Assembly: GCA_900556405.1 (NCBI GenBank)
Contig: USPB01000056.1
Location: 1 to 10,602, forward strand
Origin: an uncultured Actinomyces sp.
GTDB taxonomy: Bacteria > Actinomycetota > Actinomycetes > Actinomycetales > Actinomycetaceae
DNA: 10,602 bases
Direction: 5' to 3'
The notes beneath the pieces are model-generated. The model did no database searches and had not been told where the DNA came from. It saw nothing but the letters and a program-made list of their open reading frames with translations. A program made the translations under genes and the position numbers. Positions 6,356-10,602 of this stretch are shown one piece after another; position 1 is the first letter of the stretch, and every line of letters begins with the position of its first letter.

Positions 6356-6371
6356 TGTTTCACGTGAAACA
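6356..6371. promoter_or_regulatory. parS site 3
   Basis: A perfect TGTTTCACGTGAAACA, 298 bp from parS 2, in the same gene-free convergent region. Confidence 0.95.
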
Positions 6372-6480
6372 TTGTCTGCTTCCGCCAAGCGGGCTAATCC
6401 CGCCGGCGATCATTCGTGAAAAATAGTGCTACACACCGACGAGAGCACACAATTGAGTGAAATTTTCGTTCTCTGTATGG

Positions 6481-6532
6481 CTCTGTGTCGTTCTGGGCTA
6501 TCTGACTAATAGCTCGCTTCGCCGACACAGAG
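6481..6532 (-). terminator. Two-tier hairpin directly after the HAD gene
   Basis: CTCTGTGTCG (6481-6490) and CGACACAGAG (6523-6532) are perfect complements, and the loop contains a nested GCTAT/ATAGC stem (6497-6501/6509-6513). It lies 4 bp past the HAD stop on the minus strand. No T run follows at once, so termination may be weak, which would explain the stronger U-tract hairpin further on. Confidence 0.5.
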
Positions 6533-6536
6533 GCTC

Positions 6537-7166
6537 TCAGAAAAGAAAACCAAGCTCCTTCAGACGCTTCTCAGCGTCCTCCGCACCCTTCCAGACGATA
6601 CCTCGGACACCGAGTAGCTCGGCCGCACGCACATTCTCGCGACGGTCGTCGATGAACGCGACGTTCTCGTGAGGAACGTCGAGGCGCACAAGGACATCAC
6701 GATAGATGCCTCGCGATGGCTTACAGATACCGTGATCACACGAAAACGCAAAGAAGTCGAAGAGGCTCCCCCACTCCGAGCGACGGATCGCCTTCGCGAT
6801 CGGATACGGAGCGTTCGATAAAATACCGACGCGCACTGCCTGGCGGCGCAGCTGGCGCACCAAACCAAGCGTGGCCTCGTTCGCTTTCGCCATCCGTGAT
6901 GCATCCAGAGCAACGAGCTGCTTCAAGAGAGCATGAGATGGCTCCGGCTGCCCGCAATCTCCAGCAATACGATCCCAGAACTCGCGATCGGACATGCCCG
7001 CGTCATACTCTCCGCGATGGGCCCACATCGCCTGATCGACGAGCGTCATGAGGCCTTGTGAGTCGTCGCCGAACAACTCGGCGATAGCGTGCGGGTCCGG
7101 ATGGGCGTCGACGAGGACTCCACCGACATCGAAAAGCACGGTGCGCGAACTGCCTTGGGCGTTCAT
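6537..7166 (-). CDS. HAD-superfamily hydrolase (subfamily IA-like phosphatase)
   Basis: A 209-aa protein from the ATG at 7166, which follows AAGGAG at 8-nt spacing. A longer frame from a TTG at 7241 is rejected because it lacks an RBS and adds 25 non-conserved residues. HAD motifs are present in order: I, FDVGGVLVD (nucleophile D13); II, ILSNAP (S117); III, CKPSRGIY (K149); IV, FIDDRRENVRAA (D173, D174). An alpha-helical cap lies between motifs I and II. The second Asp of motif I is Gly (G15), as in YihX-like sugar phosphatases and some related members, so the enzyme may be a phosphatase with an altered acid/base or a different hydrolase. The substrate cannot be read from sequence. It sits 145 bp downstream of parB on the same strand and may be co-transcribed with it. 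Confidence 0.88.
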   Translation of the reverse strand: MNAQGSSRTVLFDVGGVLVDAHPDPHAIAELFGDDSQGLMTLVDQAMWAHRGEYDAGMSDREFWDRIAGDCGQPEPSHALLKQLVALDASRMAKANEATLGLVRQLRRQAVRVGILSNAPYPIAKAIRRSEWGSLFDFFAFSCDHGICKPSRGIYRDVLVRLDVPHENVAFIDDRRENVRAAELLGVRGIVWKGAEDAEKRLKELGFLF

Positions 7167-7311
7167 GCCTTTCGCTCCTTCTGGTACTGCGAGGGCCCGA
7201 CGACGGACCCTTAAAGGTAGTTTAAGCGTAAATTCAGCCAAAGATTAGGCCAGGAAATGTCATATAAAGAACATACTGCGCCTGATCTGCGGAAAGAATG
7301 ATGAAGTTTGA

Positions 7312-8598
7312 TCAGTGAAGGATAAGGTCTGCAATTCGCTGAAGATCATCAGATCCAGCGAATTCGATGACGATTCGACCCTTCTTACGCCCCTCCGTGA
7401 TAGTCACGCGCGTATCGTACGCGTCGGCCAGGGCCGACACGACGCTCTCACCCAGCGGCGACAGTGGACGCTGCTGGCGGGCACGCGGACGGGGCGTTGC
7501 CTTCGCCTTTCCGAGGCGGACAATCTCTTCGGTGGTACGCACGGAGAGACCCTCGGCGACGATTCGCTCAGCCAGTCGTTCCATCTCCTCTGCCGTCGAC
7601 AGGGACAGCAGAGCGCGGGCGTGGCCCGCTGTGATGACCTGAGCGGCCACCTTCTTTTGGACGGACGGGGGGAGCTTGAGCAGGCGCAGGGTGTTGGCAA
7701 TCTGCGGGCGCGAGCGGGCGATTCGCTTGGCGAGCTCTTCCTGAGTCGCCCCGAAATCCGCCATGAGCTGCTGATACGCGCTCGCTTCTTCCAACGGGTT
7801 GAGCTGGGCCCGGTGGAGGTTTTCCAAGAGCGCGTCACGGAGCAGGTCCCCGTCGTCCGTCTCTCGGATGATTGCCGGAATCGTGGTTTCGCCGGCGAGC
7901 TCGGAGGCACGCAGGCGGCGCTCACCCATGATCAGCTCGTAGCGGGCATCGGGTTTCTCGGCGAGGAACTCCTGAAGTTTCTCGGATCGACCCGTTGCAG
8001 GGATGCTACGAACGACGACGGGCTGGAGAACACCCACCTCCTTGATGGAGGCGGAGAGTTCCTTCAGATCATCCTCATCGAAGACCTCACGAGGCTGCTT
8101 CGTATTGGGAACGATCTGATCGATCGCAATTTCAGCGAAGGAAGCACCGGGAACCGGAAGAAGTTCATGATCGGTGGATGTTTCACGTGAAACATCCTGC
8201 TCCGCATGAGTATCGGCGGCGCCACCGGGAACCGTCGAAACAGGCTGACGCGCCGCACTCGTCCGGGAATCTGAGCCATTGATTCCACCACCGAGGCCAC
8301 TGCGAGAGCCGCCTGTGCGTCGTCCCCCTGCCGCCTCGACGGACGGCATGGTTGGACGCTTCTTCTTCGACGAGGCAGTGGCACGCTTGGGCTGGAGGAG
8401 ATCCTTCGCGGATCCTCCCCTCTTACCGGCGGAGCTGCCTTCGGGGAAGAACACGTCCAGAGGACGGGACGGGGTGGAGGGTGCGGCTTGCGGCGTCTGC
8501 TCACTAGCCTGAGGAATCAGGGCCCCAAGACCCCGGCCAAGACCGGAATGCTTGCGAGCGCCCTTACGGCCCTCAGACTTCGATGATGCATCCGCCAT
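7312..8598 (-). CDS. parB: Chromosome-partitioning protein ParB (CTPase clamp)
   Basis: A 428-aa ParB; the ATG at 8598 follows AAGGAG. It binds parS, hydrolyses CTP and spreads as a sliding clamp, and partners ParA in segregating the origin. Visible parts: the ParA-contacting N-terminus with HSGLGRGLGALIP (17-29), the CTP-binding domain with IAIDQIVPNTKQPRE (157-171), LQPVVVR (191-197), GERRLRA (225-231) and LLENLHRAQLNPLEEA (258-272), the helix-turn-helix TQEELAKRIARSRPQIANTL (285-304), and the C-terminal dimer domain from about 378 to the end. The linker between the N-terminal motif and the core (about 30-150) is long, Ser/Gly/Pro/Arg-rich and probably disordered, which makes the protein longer than typical ParB (about 280-350 aa). 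A parS site lies inside the gene and encodes DVSRETS (135-141). The parA-parB gap is 173 bp. Confidence 0.97.
   Translation of the reverse strand: MADASSKSEGRKGARKHSGLGRGLGALIPQASEQTPQAAPSTPSRPLDVFFPEGSSAGKRGGSAKDLLQPKRATASSKKKRPTMPSVEAAGGRRTGGSRSGLGGGINGSDSRTSAARQPVSTVPGGAADTHAEQDVSRETSTDHELLPVPGASFAEIAIDQIVPNTKQPREVFDEDDLKELSASIKEVGVLQPVVVRSIPATGRSEKLQEFLAEKPDARYELIMGERRLRASELAGETTIPAIIRETDDGDLLRDALLENLHRAQLNPLEEASAYQQLMADFGATQEELAKRIARSRPQIANTLRLLKLPPSVQKKVAAQVITAGHARALLSLSTAEEMERLAERIVAEGLSVRTTEEIVRLGKAKATPRPRARQQRPLSPLGESVVSALADAYDTRVTITEGRKKGRIVIEFAGSDDLQRIADLILH
8179..8194. promoter_or_regulatory. parS site 4 (inside parB)
   Basis: A perfect site, palindromic over 18 bp (8178-8195), within the linker-coding part of parB. 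In the parB frame it reads DVSRETS. A parS inside the ParB gene is known from Bacillus subtilis spo0J. Confidence 0.96.
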
Positions 8599-8628
8599 TG
8601 CAATACTCCTTCAATTGCGTCGGTTCAT

Positions 8629-8644
8629 TGTTTCACGTGAAACA
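8629..8644. promoter_or_regulatory. parS site 5 (upstream of parB)
   Basis: A perfect site inside a longer 22-bp perfect palindrome (8626-8647), 31 bp upstream of the parB ATG. ParB bound here could affect its own expression; that is an inference. Confidence 0.96.
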
Positions 8645-8751
8645 ATGCCATGGGATCACCTAGTGAGCGTCGTTCGTCACTTTGCTGCACCAATGGTCAC
8701 ACACTCTGACTAATACGTGCCGATCTGCGGAAACATGCGAAAAACTGCGTA

Positions 8752-8767
8752 TGTTTCACGTGAAACA
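8752..8767. promoter_or_regulatory. parS site 6 (parA 3' end)
   Basis: A perfect site four bases past the parA stop codon and 123 bp from parS 5. The two copies bracket the parA-parB gap. Confidence 0.96.
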
Positions 8768-8771
8768 ACCG

Positions 8772-9650
8772 CTATCCAGCCGCGGAAAGGCGCTGACACA
8801 GCTCAAGCGCGGCCTTACGATACGCGATCGCGCCAACATTGCGCGGATCGTACGTGATAACCGTCTGGCCGTAGCTCGGAGCCTCGGAAATGCGCACGGA
8901 ACGCGGAATAACGGTCTCGAATGTCTGCTCGGGGAAGTGGGAGCGAACCTCGCTCTCGACCTCCTCGGACAGCCGCGTGCGCTTGTCCGCCATCGTCAGG
9001 AGCATGCCCGACACGCGCAGGCCGGGGTTGAGATCGACACCGATGCGCTCGACGGTGTTCCAGAGCTGGCTCAGGCCCTCGAGTGCGTAGTACTCGGCCT
9101 GAATCGGGATCATGACCTCGTCCGCGGCCACCATGACGTTCAGGGTCACAAGGCCGAGGGACGGCGGGCAGTCGATCAGGACGATGTCAATGTCCTGATG
9201 CTCGGCGACGTACTCACGCAGAGCATCGCGCAAGCGATATTCGCGCCGGTCGACGTCAACGAGTTCGATCTCGGCACCCGACAGGTCGATCGTGGCCGGG
9301 CAGACGAGGATCCCATCGATATCGGGGCACGGCTGCACGACGTCCGCGACGCTGGCGCCTCCGATGATCACGTCGTACGTCGAGGGCGTACCGGCCGGGT
9401 GCGGGACACCGAGAGCGCTGGACGCGTTACCCTGGGCGTCGGCGTCAACAACGAGCACCGACAGGCCACCAAGAGCGAGGCCCGCCGCGATGTTCACAGC
9501 GGACGTCGTCTTGCCAACGCCGCCCTTCTGATTCGCAACGGCAATGATGCGCGTGTGATCGGGGCGCGTGAATGTCGCGCGCTCGAGCATGGCGAGATCG
9601 CGCAGGTTGCGCTCGATCTGAGTCGACAGAGGGGTGTTGTTGGTACTCAC
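8772..9650 (-). CDS. parA: Chromosome-partitioning ATPase ParA (Soj family)
   Basis: A 292-aa deviant-Walker ATPase that binds the nucleoid and moves ParB-parS complexes. The GTG at 9650 follows AGGAAGG; no better start is seen, and the first 30 residues (MSTNNTPLSTQIERNL and on) match the usual length before the conserved core. Motifs: IIAVANQKGGVGKTTS (35-50, with signature lysine K42 and K47), VVDADAQGN (67-75), VLIDCPPSLG (157-166) and the C-terminal SVRISEAPSYG (251-261) typical of chromosomal ParA. The length is normal. It lies between rsmG (286-bp gap) and parB on one strand. No helix-turn-helix extension is present, so this is a type Ib-like chromosomal ParA. Confidence 0.97.
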   Translation of the reverse strand: MSTNNTPLSTQIERNLRDLAMLERATFTRPDHTRIIAVANQKGGVGKTTSAVNIAAGLALGGLSVLVVDADAQGNASSALGVPHPAGTPSTYDVIIGGASVADVVQPCPDIDGILVCPATIDLSGAEIELVDVDRREYRLRDALREYVAEHQDIDIVLIDCPPSLGLVTLNVMVAADEVMIPIQAEYYALEGLSQLWNTVERIGVDLNPGLRVSGMLLTMADKRTRLSEEVESEVRSHFPEQTFETVIPRSVRISEAPSYGQTVITYDPRNVGAIAYRKAALELCQRLSAAG

Positions 9651-9676
9651 GTGACACCTTCCTAGATACTGCCCCT

Positions 9677-9705
9677 AGTTTACGGGGAGACACACACACT
9701 TCCAG
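9677..9705 (-). promoter_or_regulatory. Putative parA promoter
   Basis: On the minus strand CTGGAA (9700-9705) and TAAACT (9677-9682) are separated by 17 bp. The -10 is framed by CCCC/GGGG arms (9672-9675 and 9684-9687). The leader to the GTG would be about 20 nt. The -35 is a poor match. Confidence 0.4.
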
Positions 9706-9783
9706 CACGAAAGGCCCGTGATGCATCGAGGTGCACACAATCCCACTGACACGCGCAATAACAGTGCAAAAACTCTTCTGTAG

Positions 9784-9867
9784 GATCGATTCTCCCGGCC
9801 GTCAATAAAAGCCAGGCGAACCGTCAATCGAGGGAATCGATCTGACGGAACGACACACCAGTGTGTC
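9784..9867. repeat. Nested inverted and direct repeats in the rsmG-parA gap
   Basis: GATCGATTC (9784-9792) is the reverse complement of 9834-9842. Between them CCGTCAAT occurs twice (9799-9806, 9821-9828), with starts 22 bp apart. Beside them GACACACCAGTGTGTC (9852-9867) is a 7-bp palindrome with a 2-bp centre. On the minus strand the CCGTCAAT copies read ATTGACGG and contain TTGAC-type -35 words; one has TACAGA 17 bp downstream. This may be a regulatory region for parA. Confidence 0.5.
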
Positions 9868-9883
9868 CTGCATCACTATATAA

Positions 9884-9917
9884 GGGAAGCGTCGCAGCAA
9901 CCACCGCGACGCTCCCC
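9884..9917 (-). terminator. Hairpin terminator after rsmG
   Basis: GGGAAGCGTCGC (9884-9895) pairs with GCGACGCTCCCC (9906-9917), 12 bp with one G-U in the minus-strand RNA, followed by TTATATAG on that strand. It starts about 20 bp past the rsmG stop. The T tract is short, so some read-through into parA is likely. Confidence 0.6.
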
Positions 9918-9936
9918 TCCCCCACTCGGGGACGCG

Positions 9937-10602
9937 CTACTTGATGCGCGTGCAGACCACCACGTAGGTGGATTCGTCCTCCATGATGGAGGGCACCTCG
10001 TGGATCTCGGCGCGCAGGTGGTGACGACGCAGCTCGGCCGAGGCCTCGTCCACCTCGATGGGCGCGCGGCGGCCCTTGAGGGCCACGAGGGATCCGCCGG
10101 GGGCGATGAGCTTGGACGTCATGCGCACGAGCTTGCTCATGTTGGCGACGGCGCGGGCGGTCACGACGTCGGCCTTGCCCTTGCCTCGCAGCTCCTCGGC
10201 GCGGGCCTGGTGGATCGTCACGTTGTCGAGGCCGAGGTCCTCCACGACGTCCATCAGCCACTCGACGCGGCGCGCCATGGGCTCGGCCAGGTGCACGTCA
10301 AGCTCGGGGCGGCAGGCGGCGATCACGATGCCGGGCAGGCCGGAGCCGGAGCCGACGTCGAGGACCTGGCGGCCGTCCTTGCGGGGCATGAAGTCCAGCA
10401 CGGCGGCGGAGTTGACGATGTGGCGCGACCAGATGCGCTCCATGTCGCGCGGGCCGAGGAGGCCGCGGATCTCGCCTTCCTCCTCGAGCATGCGCGCGTA
10501 TTCGGCGACCTCGGCGAAGGCCGGTCCGAAGAACTCGCGGACGGCCTGCGTGGGCTCTTCTGGGACGAAGGGGTCGCCGACCTGGCGACCCCTTCCCGTC
10601 CC
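9937..10602 (-). CDS. rsmG: 16S rRNA (guanine-N7) methyltransferase RsmG, 3' part
   Basis: RsmG (GidB) methylates N7 of G527 in 16S rRNA (E. coli numbering) with S-adenosylmethionine; its loss gives low-level streptomycin resistance in several bacteria. The visible part is 221 codons plus the stop. The SAM-binding loop is VLDVGSGSGLPGIVIA, and downstream come VVTARAVANMSKL and GGSLVALKGRRAP, all typical. The ATG at 10491 is not the true start: the frame continues upstream with family-like sequence (FFGPAFAEVAEYAR) to the right edge, and no ATG, GTG or TTG is found in that extension, so the start lies outside the window. It is upstream of parA on the same strand, the usual order near oriC. The edge region holds a 9-bp inverted repeat (10570-10578/10584-10592) within codons. 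Confidence 0.95.
   Translation of the reverse strand, partial: GTGRGRQVGDPFVPEEPTQAVREFFGPAFAEVAEYARMLEEEGEIRGLLGPRDMERIWSRHIVNSAAVLDFMPRKDGRQVLDVGSGSGLPGIVIAACRPELDVHLAEPMARRVEWLMDVVEDLGLDNVTIHQARAEELRGKGKADVVTARAVANMSKLVRMTSKLIAPGGSLVALKGRRAPIEVDEASAELRRHHLRAEIHEVPSIMEDESTYVVVCTRIK

Larger units (their letters stand above)
6074..6536. other. Convergent intergenic region rich in inverted repeats
   Basis: No gene is supported here. The only long frame starts inside the ligase terminator and has no RBS. Besides the separately listed hairpins and parS 3, there is a 6-bp pair AGCGTA/TACGCT (6278-6283/6296-6301), a GCGGG/CCCGC hairpin (6389-6393/6399-6403), three GTAGGG/TATAGGG-like words (6210, 6243, 6290) with a CCCCTAC complement at 6264, and a GTGGAC/GTCCAC pair (6248-6253/6306-6311). 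The density of pairing suggests a structured RNA or a DNA-structure element, but I cannot assign a class. Confidence 0.55.

Noticed and set aside
6038..6367. Plus-strand 109-codon frame in the convergent region
   Set aside because: It begins inside the ligase hairpin, lacks an RBS and runs through two parS sites and several hairpins.
7167..7241. TTG-started N-terminal extension of the HAD protein
   Set aside because: No ribosome site before the TTG and the added residues are not HAD-like, while the ATG at 7166 has a good AAGGAG.
9641..9656. Seventh parS at the parA start (contains TCACGTGA)
   Set aside because: Only the central 8 bp match; the outer arms (GTAC / CACC) depart from TGTT / AACA, so it is explained by the start codon context.
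9651..9936. Replication origin between rsmG and parA
   Set aside because: No DnaA-box cluster (TTRTCCACA type) and no AT-rich unwinding region; the gap is explained by terminator and promoter signals.
9937..10491. rsmG as a complete gene starting at the ATG at 10491
   Set aside because: The frame continues upstream with typical RsmG N-terminal sequence to the window edge, so the gene is cut by the edge.

Overview
The window reads as the origin-proximal region of a high-GC actinobacterium, most likely Actinomycetaceae (Schaalia/Actinomyces type; the genus is an inference). Three things support this. The order rsmG-parA-parB is the usual one near an actinobacterial oriC. Six perfect copies of the ParB centromere site parS (TGTTTCACGTGAAACA) lie within about 5.3 kb. 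The coding regions are GC-rich with G/C third positions, and GTG and TTG starts occur. No dnaA, dnaN or DnaA-box cluster is seen, so oriC itself is outside the window.

Layout from left to right. (1) 1-736, minus: the N-terminal part of a secreted, cell-wall-anchored protein of the kind linked to actinobacterial zinc/manganese ABC transporters, with a Zur/Fur-like operator over its promoter. (2) 737-1563: no convincing gene, but a 16-bp tandem repeat (five units) and a 124-bp element bounded by perfect 17-bp inverted repeats. (3) 1564-1933, plus: a compact unit made of a promoter, a foldable leader, a 32-codon ORF with a strong RBS, and an intrinsic terminator. (4) 2131-3489, plus: a DUF4143-family AAA ATPase, apparently of lower GC than its neighbours, preceded by two 16-bp direct repeats that overlap its promoter. 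(5) 3615-6004, plus: a two-gene operon of a class I/II PLP aminotransferase and a D-Ala-D-Ala-ligase-family ATP-grasp enzyme. (6) 6005-6536: a convergent, gene-free region rich in perfect inverted repeats, with two parS sites. (7) 6537-10602, minus: HAD hydrolase, parB, parA and the 3' part of rsmG.

How the genes work together. ParA (ATPase) and ParB (CTPase and parS-binding clamp) with the parS cluster form the chromosome-segregation system. One parS lies inside parB, two in the parA-parB gap, two in the convergent intergenic region and one directly after the DUF4143 ATPase gene. RsmG methylates 16S rRNA and is a common neighbour of parAB. The aminotransferase and ATP-grasp pair is a recurrent neighbour of this locus in actinobacteria and may supply or ligate an amino acid, but its exact substrate cannot be read from sequence. 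The least explained parts are the 1564-1933 small-ORF unit, the inverted-repeat element at 1086-1209, the ATPase direct repeats, and the hairpin-rich parS region at 6005-6536.
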